Source: an uncultured Clostridia bacterium (GTDB taxonomy: Bacteria > Bacillota > Clostridia > Oscillospirales > Acutalibacteraceae). From it: 34,802 nucleotides of DNA. The notes under the pieces are model-generated. The model made no database searches, had not been told where the DNA came from, and saw only the letters and a list, made by a program, of their open reading frames with translations. Shown here in pieces: positions 24,997-33,153 of this stretch. The position numbers were made by a program, and so were the translations under genes. The first letter of the stretch is position 1; each line of letters opens with the position of its first letter. The stretch is from assembly GCA_947585615.1 (NCBI GenBank), contig CANPXD010000013.1, positions 1 to 34,802 of the forward strand. Reading direction: 5' to 3'.

Positions 24997-25809
24997 GTGT
25001 CGGTTGATTTTGAATTTAAGGATACTTATGATATTAACGATTTGATCAGGCTTGTCACAGTATTGAGAGCGCCGGACGGCTGCCCGTGGGATCGGGAACA
25101 GACTCATGCTTCCATTAAAAAGAACTTTATTGAAGAAACCTATGAGGTTATTGAAGCAATAAATAATGAGGACTGCGAAGGACTGAAGGAGGAACTCGGA
25201 GATATTCTCCTTCAAGTTGCACTTCATACGGAGATGGAACGCGAAAAAGGGTCGTTTGATTTTAACGATGTTGCAAACGACATCTGCCACAAGCTGATTG
25301 TCCGCCATCCTCATGTTTTCGGAGATTTAACTGCCGAAAATGAAAAGGAGGCGCTAAGTAACTGGGACGCTATCAAGCTGAAAACCAAGGGCATAAAAAA
25401 GCAAAGCGAAGCTATGATTAAAGTACCGCGAGAACTTCCTGCACTGATGAGAGCCCAGAAAGTTCAGCAAAAGGCGGCAAAGCTCGGTTTTGACTGGGAA
25501 AATACCGATGGTGCGGTAAACAAGCTTTATGAAGAGATTGACGAGTTTAAAAACGCTTTATCAGAGGGTGAAAAGGCGGATATTGAAGATGAATTCGGAG
25601 ATATTCTTTTTTCCTGTGTGAATATATCACGTTTTATTGGTGTGGATTCCGAGGAGGCGCTTACCGCCGCGACGGACAAGTTTTTAAAACGCTTTGCCGT
25701 TGTTGAGGAAATCGCGGAAAGGGAGTGCGTTGATCTGAAGTCAGCTTCCGTTGAAGACCTTGATATTCTCTGGGAAAGAGCAAAAAAAGAAATAAGCCTC
25801 AAAGGCTAA
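24997..25809 (+). CDS. mazG: Nucleoside triphosphate pyrophosphohydrolase MazG
   Basis: MazG hydrolyses (d)NTPs to monophosphates and cleans the nucleotide pool. The 270-residue protein has two all-alpha MazG repeats. The first holds '[20 protein letters not shown]', '[12 protein letters not shown]' and '[16 protein letters not shown]'; the second holds '[11 protein letters not shown]' and '[12 protein letters not shown]'. Acidic metal-binding residues are intact in both. The Bacillus counterpart YabN carries an additional tetrapyrrole-methylase domain that is absent here. The start is GTG. I prefer 24997 over 24991 because AAGAGG is 7 bases upstream of the former and only 1 base from the latter. 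Confidence 0.95.
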   Translation: MSVDFEFKDTYDINDLIRLVTVLRAPDGCPWDREQTHASIKKNFIEETYEVIEAINNEDCEGLKEELGDILLQVALHTEMEREKGSFDFNDVANDICHKLIVRHPHVFGDLTAENEKEALSNWDAIKLKTKGIKKQSEAMIKVPRELPALMRAQKVQQKAAKLGFDWENTDGAVNKLYEEIDEFKNALSEGEKADIEDEFGDILFSCVNISRFIGVDSEEALTAATDKFLKRFAVVEEIAERECVDLKSASVEDLDILWERAKKEISLKG

Positions 25810-25825
25810 AAATGGAGGAAGTTTT

Positions 25826-26098
25826 ATGAATAAGACAGAACTTGTAGCAGCAGTTGCTGCAAAAGCAGAAATCTCAAAAAAAGACGCAGAAGCAGCTGTT
25901 AAGGCAGTTATTGATTCAATAACAGGCGCTCTTGCAGACGGCGAAAAGGTAGCTCTTGTAGGCTTCGGTACTTTTGATGTTAAAACCCGTGCAGCCCGCA
26001 CAGGCAAGAATCCGCGTACCGGCGAGTCAATCAGCATTCCTGAGGCAAAGGTTCCTTCCTTTAAAGCAGGCTCCGCTCTTAAGGATGCTGTAAAATAA
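25826..26098 (+). CDS. hup: HU family DNA-binding protein
   Basis: HU is a nucleoid-associated dimer that bends DNA without strong sequence preference. The 90-residue length is exact for the family. It begins '[20 protein letters not shown]', has the '[19 protein letters not shown]' core, and the DNA-intercalating arm '[19 protein letters not shown]'. A strong ATGGAGGAAG precedes the ATG, suggesting abundant translation, and codon choice looks biased to frequent codons (many GCA, CTT, AAA). It lies 16 bases after mazG and ends in a strong terminator, so it can be expressed at a different level from rqcP downstream. Confidence 0.97.
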   Translation: MNKTELVAAVAAKAEISKKDAEAAVKAVIDSITGALADGEKVALVGFGTFDVKTRAARTGKNPRTGESISIPEAKVPSFKAGSALKDAVK

Positions 26099-26110
26099 TT
26101 ATGGGCTTTG

Positions 26111-26140
26111 GACCGCCACTGAAGTGGCGGTCGATTTTTT
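26111..26140 (+). terminator. Intrinsic terminator after the HU gene
   Basis: GACCGCCAC (26111-26119) pairs with GTGGCGGTC (26124-26132) around TGAA, followed by GA and six T. It is a GC-rich 9-bp stem with a T tract and sits 12 bases after the HU stop. It separates the HU gene from the rqcP-yabP-yabQ-divIC genes. Confidence 0.93.
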
Positions 26141-26184
26141 ATGTATAATACGCAATAATCACAACCGAAAGGCAGTTTGATTTT

Positions 26185-26424
26185 ATGAGGCTTGATAAAT
26201 ACCTTAAAGTAAGCAGAATTATAAAACGCAGAACAGTTGCAAACGAGGCGTGCGATGCAGGCAGAATAGAAGTGAACGGACGCGTTCAGCGCGCATCGTA
26301 TAATGTTAAGGTCGGTGATAAAATAACGGTGAATTTAGGCTCATCACCGCGCACATATCAAGTGCTTGCCGTGAGTGAACACGCGCTTAAAGAGGACGCC
26401 GCCGGAATGTATAAAATATTATAA
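26185..26424 (+). CDS. rqcP: S4-domain RNA-binding protein RqcP (YabO/HslR family)
   Basis: RqcP binds stalled 50S subunits and helps RqcH add C-terminal alanine tails in bacterial ribosome quality control. The 79-residue protein consists of one S4 domain: 'MRLDKYLKVSRIIKRRTVAN', 'AGRIEVNGRVQRASYNVKVG', 'DKITVNLG'. The size and position (before yabP, yabQ and divIC) match Bacillus YabO. The ribosome binding region CGAAAGGCAG lies a little over 10 bases before the ATG. A TATAAT at 26144 lies upstream but lacks a good -35 partner. Confidence 0.92.
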   Translation: MRLDKYLKVSRIIKRRTVANEACDAGRIEVNGRVQRASYNVKVGDKITVNLGSSPRTYQVLAVSEHALKEDAAGMYKIL

Positions 26425-26503
26425 ATCATTAATCGATCATCTGTATCATATATATTTTAAAGAGGAAAAGGTTTTAAAGTATTATTATTCAGGTGATTCT
26501 TTT

Positions 26504-26776
26504 ATGGAAAGCAAAGTAAAAAAGGCGCACAATCTCTATCTTGAAAACCGCAGTGGATTAAAGCTCACTGGCGTAACGGACGTTGATTCTTTTGACGAGG
26601 AAAGCGTTATTGCCTATACCGACTACGGATGTCTTACGGTAAGCGGGAGTGGTCTGCATATTGAGGAACTTCAGCTTGATTCGGGTCTGCTTGAGATAAC
26701 GGGAGAGGTTGTGGCTCTTGTTTATAGCAGCAAAACCGAAAAAAGCAAAAATATTTTAAAAAGGCTTTTCCAGTGA
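26504..26776 (+). CDS. yabP: Sporulation protein YabP
   Basis: YabP is a small sporulation protein, needed for spore coat/cortex assembly in relatives. The 90 residues show the beta-rich YabP/YqfC pattern: 'HNLYLENRSGLKLTGVTDVD', 'SFDEESVIAYTDYGCLTVSG', 'ELQLDSGLLEITGEVVALVY'. The ORF-track start at 26375 falls inside rqcP. ATG 26504 is preceded by AGGTG at a good distance and yields the family N terminus. Sporulation genes of this class are generally under sigma-E, but I could not identify a convincing sigma-E promoter in the 79-base gap upstream. It is coupled to yabQ by GTGA. Confidence 0.93.
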   Translation: MESKVKKAHNLYLENRSGLKLTGVTDVDSFDEESVIAYTDYGCLTVSGSGLHIEELQLDSGLLEITGEVVALVYSSKTEKSKNILKRLFQ

Positions 26777-27234
26777 CAGAAGAATTAACCGTATTTTTTC
26801 TTCTCGGTATTTTTTTTGGCTTTATTTATGATTTCTTTCGTTTTTTCAGACTGCTTTTTTCAAACAAGCGCACCGATTTTATTTTAGATTTCCTGTTTTT
26901 CTTTTTGATTTCACCGATTTTTTTCATTTTTCTGTTAAGCTATAATAACGGGCAGGTAAGGGGATTATACTTTACAGCTACTTTTTTGGGGTATATGCTT
27001 TATATAATCACCGTTTTTCGCTTAACAGGTATTATTGTTAAGCCTGTACTGTCATATTTCAGGCGATTTATGAAAAAAAGGTTAAAAAATTTAAAAAAAG
27101 TATTGCAAAGCGTTAAGAAATTGTATTATAATATTTCTGTGTTAAGTAGTAAACCTTTACGATTTTTGAAAAGGAAAAAGAAAAAAGCAGGCGGTATAAA
27201 TGATAGTGAATTTCAGGAATTTGAAACAGAATAA
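26773..27234 (+). CDS. yabQ: Spore cortex biosynthesis protein YabQ
   Basis: YabQ is a membrane protein required for cortex formation in Bacillus. The 153-residue product has about four hydrophobic segments in its first 95 residues ('LTVFFLLGIFFGFIYDFFRF', 'ISPIFFIFLLSY', 'YFTATFLGYMLYIITVFRL'), followed by a very basic tail ('RFLKRKKKKAGG'). The 'GFIYDFFRFFR' segment is characteristic. It starts with GTG overlapping the yabP stop, and its last 35 bases overlap divIC. It is identified by position and hydropathy more than by strong motifs. Confidence 0.88.
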   Translation: MTEELTVFFLLGIFFGFIYDFFRFFRLLFSNKRTDFILDFLFFFLISPIFFIFLLSYNNGQVRGLYFTATFLGYMLYIITVFRLTGIIVKPVLSYFRRFMKKRLKNLKKVLQSVKKLYYNISVLSSKPLRFLKRKKKKAGGINDSEFQEFETE

Positions 27235-27508
27235 GAAATTTATTGTATTCGCTGTTATTGGTGTGCTTCTTGCAATTTTCTTTTACTGTGGCAGCCGTGT
27301 TGCCGTTCAGAGCGCCGATATAAGCCGTCTCAAAAATCAAAAGGAGGCATACGAACAGCAGCTTTCAGATCAGCAGAATTTGAACGCTGAGCTTGAGGCT
27401 GTGCTTGAATCCGATAATAAGGATAAATATATAGAAAAAAAAGCCCGTGAAAAAGGCTTTGTTAAATCAAATGAAACTGTATTTTATGATATTTCCGGTA
27501 TTGAATAA
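27200..27508 (+). CDS. divIC: Septum formation initiator DivIC (FtsB family)
   Basis: DivIC is a bitopic division protein that works with FtsL and DivIB at the septum. The 102-residue protein has one membrane helix near residues 14-30, then a coiled coil ('ISRLKNQKEAYEQQLSDQQN') and the conserved end 'YIEKKAREKGFVKSNETVFY'. It overlaps yabQ by 35 bases. It ends the sporulation/division cluster and is followed immediately by an intrinsic terminator. The vegetative need for DivIC and the sporulation use of yabP/yabQ suggest that more than one promoter serves the cluster. Confidence 0.93.
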   Translation: MIVNFRNLKQNKKFIVFAVIGVLLAIFFYCGSRVAVQSADISRLKNQKEAYEQQLSDQQNLNAELEAVLESDNKDKYIEKKAREKGFVKSNETVFYDISGIE

Positions 27509-27539
27509 AATAAGCCGAGATTTTTCTCGGCTTATTTTT
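27508..27539 (+). terminator. Intrinsic terminator after divIC
   Basis: AAATAAGCCGAGA (27508-27520) pairs with TCTCGGCTTATTT (27525-27537) around a TTTT loop. The 13-bp stem overlaps the divIC stop codon and ends in T residues. It is A/T-flanked on both sides and could act in both directions. The next gene begins 14 bases later. Confidence 0.9.
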
Positions 27540-27552
27540 ATGGAGAATTAAA

Positions 27553-28398
27553 ATGAGAGAAATTACTGCAGAAAAAATAACCGATACAGTTGAAAGGCTT
27601 GCCGTCAGCGCAAATAAATTTTTGCCTGACGATTTGGTAGACTGTATAGCCTGTTCAACGCAAAAAGAAAGGAATCAGACCGCAAAATCAATATTGGGTG
27701 ATTTACAGGAAAATATAAAGGCCGCAAAGGAGCTTGACATCCCCGTTTGTCAGGATACGGGAATGGCCGTTGTTTTTGTTGAAATAGGTCAGGAGGTTCA
27801 TATTACGGGCGGCAGCTTTGAAAAGGCCGTGAATGACGGTATCAGCAGAGGATATACAAACGGTCTGCTGCGCAAATCGGTTGTCCGCGATCCTCTCTTT
27901 GACAGAGTCAACACGAATGATAATACGCCTGCCGTTATTCATACAAGAATAGTAGACGGGGATAAAATCAAAATCACCGTTGCTCCGAAAGGATTCGGAA
28001 GTGAAAATATGAGCAGACTCAAAATGTTTACACCGAGCTGCAGCAGAGAAGATATTATTGATTTTGTTGTTGAAACCGTAAAAACTGCCGGCTCAAATCC
28101 TTGTCCGCCTGTTGTTATAGGGGTCGGTATAGGCGGAGACTTTGAATACTGCGCGCTTCTTGCCAAAAAGGCGGTTTGCCGTCCCGTGTCTCAGTCGAAC
28201 AAGGTTGATTTTTACAAGGATTTGGAAGAGGAACTCCTCAAAAAAATCAACTCGCTTGATATAGGACCTCAGGGCTTCGGCGGAGGTACAACGGCTCTTG
28301 CAGTGAATATCGAAACATATCCTACTCATATTGCAGGTCTGCCGGTTGCCGTTAATGTCGGTTGCCACGTTACGCGCCACGCAACAGAGGTAATATAA
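27553..28398 (+). CDS. Class I fumarate hydratase alpha subunit (TtdA-like)
   Basis: This 281-residue protein is the alpha subunit of the two-subunit iron-sulfur fumarase/L-tartrate dehydratase family. Cysteines suitable for the [4Fe-4S] cluster are in 'IPVCQDTGMAVVF', 'MFTPSCSRED' and 'CPPVVIGVGIGGDFEYCALL', and the C-terminal 'GFGGGTTALAVNIETYPTHI' is typical. Fumarate hydratase is the likely activity, with tartrate dehydratase the alternative. The beta subunit, normally the next gene, is missing: an RNA methyltransferase starts 2 bases downstream. GGAG serves as ribosome binding site. No promoter is visible between the divIC terminator and the ATG. Confidence 0.93.
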   Translation: MREITAEKITDTVERLAVSANKFLPDDLVDCIACSTQKERNQTAKSILGDLQENIKAAKELDIPVCQDTGMAVVFVEIGQEVHITGGSFEKAVNDGISRGYTNGLLRKSVVRDPLFDRVNTNDNTPAVIHTRIVDGDKIKITVAPKGFGSENMSRLKMFTPSCSREDIIDFVVETVKTAGSNPCPPVVIGVGIGGDFEYCALLAKKAVCRPVSQSNKVDFYKDLEEELLKKINSLDIGPQGFGGGTTALAVNIETYPTHIAGLPVAVNVGCHVTRHATEVI

Positions 28399-28399
28399 A

Positions 28400-29515
28400 A
28401 TGTATTTATATATGGTTGCCCCCTGCCTTTTTGGCGTTGAGGGACTTGTTGCGAATGAACTAAAAGCAATGGAAGCCGAGAATGTTTCGGCTGAAAACGG
28501 CAAGGTGTTTTTTGAGGGTGACGAAAGTATACTTGTCCGCGCAAATTTAAACAGCCGCTTTTCAGAGCGGATTCTTATTGTTATGGACAGATTTAGAGCC
28601 GAAACGTTCACGGAGCTTTTTGACGCCGTTAAGCTGATTAACTGGAGTGATTTTATCGGCTCTGCCGATGCGTTTCCCGTCAAGGGCTACAGCCTTGACT
28701 CAAAGCTCCGTTCTGTTCCCGACTGCCAGAAAATCATAAAAAAGGCTGTTGTTGAAAGTCTTAAAATGGATTATAATATCGCTTGGTTTGAGGAAAGCGG
28801 ATCAGTGCATCAAATTCAATTTTCAATTATCAGAGACGATGTTACCGTTATGCTTGATACATCGGGTGTCGGTTTGCATAAAAGAGGTTACAGACCGAAA
28901 GCTAACGACGCTCCGATAAGAGAAACACTTGCTGCGGCGATGTGCTCGCTTTCTAAACTGCGCCATTACCATACAATGTACGACCCGTTTTGCGGAAGCG
29001 GAACTCTGTTGATTGAAGGCGCGCTGCTTGCAAATAATATTGCTCCCGGGTTGAAACGAGGTTTCTCTGCGGACAGGTGGGGACTTTTCCCCAATGAGGT
29101 GTGGACGCAGGAGCGTATGCGCTGTGATGCTTTGGTGAAAAAGGATACGGATTTTGTTGCGTTTGGGAGCGATATAGACAGACATTCTTCGGATCTTGCT
29201 CTTGCAAACGCGCGCAGTGCGGGTGTGGATAAATTTTTGAGGCTGAATACGGCAGATATTAAGAATTTTTGCCCAATCGGAGAAAAGGGAACACTTATAA
29301 CAAATCCTCCTTATGGTGAGCGTATGCTTGATAGTAAAGAGGCTGAAAGACTGTATGGTATTATGGGAGAAAAATTTGCCGCGCGGCACGGCTGGAGCTA
29401 CGGCATAATTTCACCTGATGAAAATTTTGAAAAATGCTTCGGAAGAAAGGCAGACAAGCGCCGTAAGCTTTATAACGGAATGATTAAATGCCAGTATTAT
29501 ATGTATTTTAAGTAA
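28400..29515 (+). CDS. THUMP-domain class I SAM-dependent RNA methyltransferase (RlmL/YpsC type)
   Basis: This is a 371-residue RNA guanine-N2 methyltransferase candidate. An N-terminal ferredoxin-like and THUMP region covers about residues 1-160. The 'GLHKRGYRPKANDAPIRETL' segment leads into the Rossmann fold, with SAM motif I 'YDPFCGSGTLLIEG' near 194-207, 'GSDIDRHSSDLALANA' and the catalytic 'TNPPYGERM' near 302. This is the pattern of the RlmL N-terminal half and Firmicute YpsC, predicted to modify 23S rRNA. The precise target base is not readable. It starts 2 bases after the fumarase gene and ends before a bidirectional terminator. Confidence 0.92.
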   Translation: MYLYMVAPCLFGVEGLVANELKAMEAENVSAENGKVFFEGDESILVRANLNSRFSERILIVMDRFRAETFTELFDAVKLINWSDFIGSADAFPVKGYSLDSKLRSVPDCQKIIKKAVVESLKMDYNIAWFEESGSVHQIQFSIIRDDVTVMLDTSGVGLHKRGYRPKANDAPIRETLAAAMCSLSKLRHYHTMYDPFCGSGTLLIEGALLANNIAPGLKRGFSADRWGLFPNEVWTQERMRCDALVKKDTDFVAFGSDIDRHSSDLALANARSAGVDKFLRLNTADIKNFCPIGEKGTLITNPPYGERMLDSKEAERLYGIMGEKFAARHGWSYGIISPDENFEKCFGRKADKRRKLYNGMIKCQYYMYFK

Positions 29516-29527
29516 AATTGTATATTA

Positions 29528-29572
29528 TACAATAAAAAATGAAGGCTGATTTAGCCTTCATTTTTTATTGTA
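29528..29572. terminator. Bidirectional intrinsic terminator between convergent genes
   Basis: TACAATAAAAAATGAAGGCT (29528-29547) is perfectly complementary to the segment 29553-29572, with a 5-nt loop GATTT. The 20-bp stem has a GC core (GAAGGCT) flanked by A and T runs, so it gives a T tract on either strand. It serves the methyltransferase gene on + and the ogt end on -; the ogt stop codon (29558-29560) lies inside the right arm. Confidence 0.93.
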
Positions 29573-30085
29573 AAAGAAGCTGTCCGTATTTATTCCTTCA
29601 ATCTGTAGGAGCATAAGCTTCTTATCAATTCCTCCTGCATAGCCTGTTAGATTCCCTTTTGCGCCGATTACACGGTGGCAGGGAATGATAATGGAAATCG
29701 GATTATGCCCGATTGCTCCGCCGACCGCCTGTGCCGATACGGATGGCCTGCCTTGCTTTGAAGCAATCTTTTTTGAGATCGCTCCGTAAGTTGTTGTTTC
29801 TCCATAGGGTATTTCACACAGGTATTGCCATACGGTTTTGCGGAATTCACTGCCGTACGGTGAAAGGGGCAGTTCATACGGCGACGGTCTTTCACCTGAA
29901 AAATATCCGTTAAGCCATGATTTTGCCTTAAAGAAAATCTGCAAATCATTTTTCATCACAGGTGTTTCGGTGAGTGTGTCGGCAAAATATTTCTGCCCCT
30001 CTATCCATAGTCCCGTAATGCTTTTTCCGTTGCTTGCAATAGTGAGTTTTCCAACGGGAGACGGATATTCCGTTAGATAAATCAT
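29558..30085 (-). CDS. ogt: Methylated-DNA--[protein]-cysteine S-methyltransferase
   Basis: This suicide repair protein takes the methyl group from O6-methylguanine. The active-site 'IIIPCHRVIG' has Cys136 as acceptor, the helix-turn-helix region reads 'ETTTYGAISKKIA', and 'QAVGGAIGHNPIS' is conserved. The N-terminal ribonuclease-H-like domain is present, giving 175 residues of the single-function Ogt type. Its ATG overlaps the etfA stop (ATGA), so it is translated as the last gene of the butyryl-CoA operon. That is an unexpected home for a DNA repair gene. The stop codon lies in the shared terminator. Confidence 0.96.
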   Translation of the reverse strand: MIYLTEYPSPVGKLTIASNGKSITGLWIEGQKYFADTLTETPVMKNDLQIFFKAKSWLNGYFSGERPSPYELPLSPYGSEFRKTVWQYLCEIPYGETTTYGAISKKIASKQGRPSVSAQAVGGAIGHNPISIIIPCHRVIGAKGNLTGYAGGIDKKLMLLQIEGINTDSFFYNKK

Positions 30086-31131
30086 TTATTTACCTGCGAT
30101 TTAACCGCTTCGGTGAGCATTGGAACAATTTTATTCAAATCACCGACGATTCCGTAATCTGCAATATCAAATATAGGAGCGGAGGGATCTTTATTTATGG
30201 CAATGATAATATCGGATTCCTCCATGCCTGCGGCATGCTGAATCGCTCCGCTGATTCCTATTGCGAAATAGAGATTGGGTCGAACGGTTTTTCCTGTCTG
30301 ACCAACCTGCAAATCCTTTGGAAGCCAGCCGCTGTCAACGACTGCTCTTGAGCAGGAAACGGTGCCTCCGAGCGCGTCCGCAAGTTCTTCAAGAATTTTA
30401 AAATTTTCCTTGCTGCCGACTCCTCTTCCTCCCGAAACAAGAATCTTTGCCTCCTGAATATCAACTGTCTGTGAAACCTCCTTAACAATATCGAGAATTT
30501 CGACATAGCAGTTGTTTTCCTCAAGTGTCGGACTGAATTCAATAATCTCAGCCTTTGAGCCTTCGCGCCTTTCAATCTTCTGCATTACACCGGGACGTAC
30601 CGTTGCCATCTGAGGACGGTTGTCGGGACAGGCGATTGTCGCAATCGTGTTTCCTCCGAATGCCGGGCGCGTCATCAAAAGCTGATTGTGCTTCTGTTCT
30701 TTGCCGGGGAGGGGATTAAGCGGAAAATCTCCGATTTCAAGCATTGTGCAGTCAGCGGTAAGTCCTGTTCCGACTCTTGCGGAAACACGCGGACCGAGGT
30801 CGCGCCCAATTGCCGTTGCGCCGACAAGCATTATTTCAGGCTTGAATTCGTTGATTACGGCGGTAAGAGCCTGAGTGTACGGCTCCGTTCTGTAGACCTT
30901 AAGAACGGGATCGTCTACGATGATAACCTTGTCTGCTCCGTATTCGCCAAGTGAATCCGAGAGATTTTTTACGTCTGAGCCGAGAAGAACGGCCGTAACA
31001 TCGGTTTCAAGATTATCAGCAAGATCCCTTGCCTTGCCGAGAAGTTCAAAGGCTATCGGGCTGATTTTGCCGTCTGTCTGCTGGGCGAAAATGAAAACGC
31101 CTTTATACTGTTCAATATTTTGAGTAACCAT
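30082..31131 (-). CDS. etfA: Electron transfer flavoprotein alpha subunit
   Basis: EtfA binds FAD and shuttles electrons with EtfB to butyryl-CoA dehydrogenase. The 349-residue protein has the N-terminal nucleotide-binding-fold domain ('GVFIFAQQTDGKISPIAFEL', 'VGATAIGRDLGPRVSARVGT') and the C-terminal FAD domain ('LVSGGRGVGSKENF', 'SGWLPKDLQVGQTGKTVRP', 'GISGAIQHAAGMEESDIIIA', 'YGIVGDLNKIVP'). No ferredoxin domain is fused. In Clostridia, Bcd-EtfAB complexes bifurcate electrons from NADH to crotonyl-CoA and ferredoxin; this pair is likely to do so by context, which I infer. It lies 15 bases after etfB and overlaps ogt. Confidence 0.97.
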   Translation of the reverse strand: MVTQNIEQYKGVFIFAQQTDGKISPIAFELLGKARDLADNLETDVTAVLLGSDVKNLSDSLGEYGADKVIIVDDPVLKVYRTEPYTQALTAVINEFKPEIMLVGATAIGRDLGPRVSARVGTGLTADCTMLEIGDFPLNPLPGKEQKHNQLLMTRPAFGGNTIATIACPDNRPQMATVRPGVMQKIERREGSKAEIIEFSPTLEENNCYVEILDIVKEVSQTVDIQEAKILVSGGRGVGSKENFKILEELADALGGTVSCSRAVVDSGWLPKDLQVGQTGKTVRPNLYFAIGISGAIQHAAGMEESDIIIAINKDPSAPIFDIADYGIVGDLNKIVPMLTEAVKSQVNK

Positions 31132-31146
31132 ATTTATTCACCTTCC

Positions 31147-31932
31147 TCAGACAATATGCTTTTCGGCAAGCTTGCCCATTATATAGTCAACTGCGTCTCT
31201 CGGAGATTCGGGCGTGACGGTTTCGCCTGCACCCTTTCTCACCTTATCAGATGCTTTTGCAATCTTAGTGGGAGAACCGCTGAGACCCAGATTCGAGTCG
31301 TCAACGTCCTTTAGATTTGCTCTGTTCCAAACGGTTATTTCCTTTTTATATGCGTCAAAAATACCGCCGGGAGTCATATATCTCGGCTCGTTAAGTTCGG
31401 AAAGAGCTGTAACGGCACAAGGCATTTTGGCTTTCAGAATATGATAGCCGTCGTCAAACTGACGTTTAACAATAACGCTGTTGCCATCAATCTTTATATC
31501 CTCAGCATAGGAAATAACAGGGATTGAAAGATGCTCGGCAATTTGAGGACCAACCTGCGCCGTGTCTCCGTCAATCGCCTGACGTCCCGTGATGATAAGG
31601 TCATAATCTATGTTCCTTAAAGCGCCGGCAAGCGTTGTGGATGTCGCCCATGTGTCAGCTCCGCCGAGTACTCTGTCTGTTACGAGAATGCCGTTGTCGG
31701 CGCCCATAGCCATTGCCTCGCGCAGGACATCCTCCGCCTTTGGAAGTCCCATTGTGATAGCTGTTATCTCTGCGCCTGTTTCGTCCTTTATCCTGAGCGC
31801 AGCTTCAAGTCCTGCCTTGTCATCGGGATTCATAATGGAGAGCATCGCAGCTCTGTTCAAAGTGCCGTCCGGATTAAACTGAACGCCGCCCTTTGTGTCA
31901 GGCACCTGTTTTATGCAAACGACTATTTTCAT
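31147..31932 (-). CDS. etfB: Electron transfer flavoprotein beta subunit
   Basis: EtfB partners EtfA and carries the nucleotide or second flavin site. It begins 'MKIVVCIKQVPDTKGGVQF', and contains 'SIMNPDDKAGLEAALRIKDE', 'GADTWATSTTLAGALR', 'LIITGRQAIDGDTAQVGPQI' and 'LSELNEPRYMTPGGIFDAY', the last typical of clostridial Bcd-associated forms. The ORF track starts 6 codons earlier at 31950, but that ATGAGGAGGG includes the ribosome binding site; ATG 31932 has GAGGAGGG 8 bases upstream. The resulting length is 261. The gene lies directly after bcd. Confidence 0.96.
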   Translation of the reverse strand: MKIVVCIKQVPDTKGGVQFNPDGTLNRAAMLSIMNPDDKAGLEAALRIKDETGAEITAITMGLPKAEDVLREAMAMGADNGILVTDRVLGGADTWATSTTLAGALRNIDYDLIITGRQAIDGDTAQVGPQIAEHLSIPVISYAEDIKIDGNSVIVKRQFDDGYHILKAKMPCAVTALSELNEPRYMTPGGIFDAYKKEITVWNRANLKDVDDSNLGLSGSPTKIAKASDKVRKGAGETVTPESPRDAVDYIMGKLAEKHIV

Positions 31933-31946
31933 TGTTGCAGCCCTCC

Positions 31947-33101
31947 TCATTTAAGTAAATCTCCGCTTATAACCATACGCTGAACCTCAGATGTTCCCTC
32001 GTATATTTCGGTTATTTTCGCGTCGCGCATCATACGCTCAACTTCGTATTCACGGATATAGCCGTAGCCGCCGAGAAGCTGAACAGCTTTTGTTGTAACC
32101 TCCATGGCAGTCTCCGCCGCGAACAGCTTCGCCTGAGCCGCCTCAACGGAGTAAACCTTCTGTGTTGCCTTTGCCTGAGCAGCTTTATATACTAGCATTT
32201 TCGCCGCCTCAACTTTTGTTGCCATATCTGCAAGGCGGAACTGTGTGTTCTGAAAAGCGCCGATTGCTCTTCCGAATTGCTTTCTCTCCTTAACATACTG
32301 AACGGCTCTGTCCAAAGCTCCCTCGGCGATACCGAGCGCCTGTGCGGCTATTCCGATACGTCCGCCGTCAAGAGTGTGCATCGCAATTCCGAAGCCTTTG
32401 CCCTGCGGGCCTAAAATGTTTTCCTTAGGAATTCTGCAATCCTGAAAAATAAGCTCATATGTGGACGAGCCGCGGATACCCATTTTTTTCTCCTTTGTTC
32501 CGAAAGAAAAACCGGGGGCGTTTTTTTCAACTATAAATGCGGAAAATAGTTTTTTCTTTCTGCCGCGTTTGTCTTCAACAACGTCCGTAACTGCTATTAC
32601 AATATAAACATCGGCTTCCTTACCGTTTGTAATAAAGCATTTTGAGCCGTTAAGCACCCATTCGTCACCGTCGAGCACAGCCTTTGTCTGGGCACCCTGC
32701 GCGTCAGTTCCCGCGCCCGGCTCTGTAAGAGCGAACGCGCCGAGCATTTTTCCGCTTGCAAGCGGTACGAGAAACTTCCGCTTTTGCTCTTCCGTGCCGT
32801 ATGTAAGTATCGGGTCACAGCACAGGGAGGTGTGCGCAGAAACAATAACCCCTGTTGTTGCACATACTTTTGAAAGTTCCTCAACACACATAACGTAGGT
32901 TAGAGGATCGCATCCCTGACCGCCGTATTCCTTGGGAACGGGAATTCCCATAAAGCCGTATTTTTGAAGCTTCGCAACAGTCTCACGCGGAAATTTTTCG
33001 GTTTCATCCGTTTCAATCGCGAGGGGCTTAACTTCATTTTCTGCAAAGTCACAGAACAGCTTTTTTGCCATTTCGTGTTCCTTACTAAGTTTAAAATCCA
33101 T
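31947..33101 (-). CDS. bcd: Acyl-CoA dehydrogenase, probably butyryl-CoA dehydrogenase
   Basis: This flavoenzyme would reduce crotonyl-CoA to butyryl-CoA together with EtfAB. The 384-residue length fits short-chain acyl-CoA dehydrogenases. FAD and substrate motifs are '[20 protein letters not shown]', '[15 protein letters not shown]', '[20 protein letters not shown]', '[20 protein letters not shown]'. The catalytic base is Glu368 in '[15 protein letters not shown]'. Assignment to C4 substrate rests on the crt-hbd-etfBA neighbours. On this strand it is preceded by a gap of 90 bases containing a stem-loop, and a good GGAGG precedes the ATG. Confidence 0.96.
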   Translation of the reverse strand: MDFKLSKEHEMAKKLFCDFAENEVKPLAIETDETEKFPRETVAKLQKYGFMGIPVPKEYGGQGCDPLTYVMCVEELSKVCATTGVIVSAHTSLCCDPILTYGTEEQKRKFLVPLASGKMLGAFALTEPGAGTDAQGAQTKAVLDGDEWVLNGSKCFITNGKEADVYIVIAVTDVVEDKRGRKKKLFSAFIVEKNAPGFSFGTKEKKMGIRGSSTYELIFQDCRIPKENILGPQGKGFGIAMHTLDGGRIGIAAQALGIAEGALDRAVQYVKERKQFGRAIGAFQNTQFRLADMATKVEAAKMLVYKAAQAKATQKVYSVEAAQAKLFAAETAMEVTTKAVQLLGGYGYIREYEVERMMRDAKITEIYEGTSEVQRMVISGDLLK

Positions 33102-33153
33102 TTGTATTTCCTCCGATAAAGGTTTGAGCCGGATAAGAACAAACCCGATAGTA

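Noticed and set aside
26144-26149. TATAAT as a promoter for rqcP
   Set aside because: No acceptable -35 hexamer lies 16-18 bp upstream; that position is within the HU terminator stem. It remains possible but is not supported.
26425-26503. Sigma-E promoter for yabP
   Set aside because: The AT-rich gap has CATATATA-like sequence but no pair of elements at the right spacing that I could defend.
28823-29389. 188-aa minus-strand ORF opposite the RNA methyltransferase gene
   Set aside because: The sense strand encodes clear SAM-binding and NPPY motifs; the antisense protein is Arg/Cys-rich with no family resemblance.
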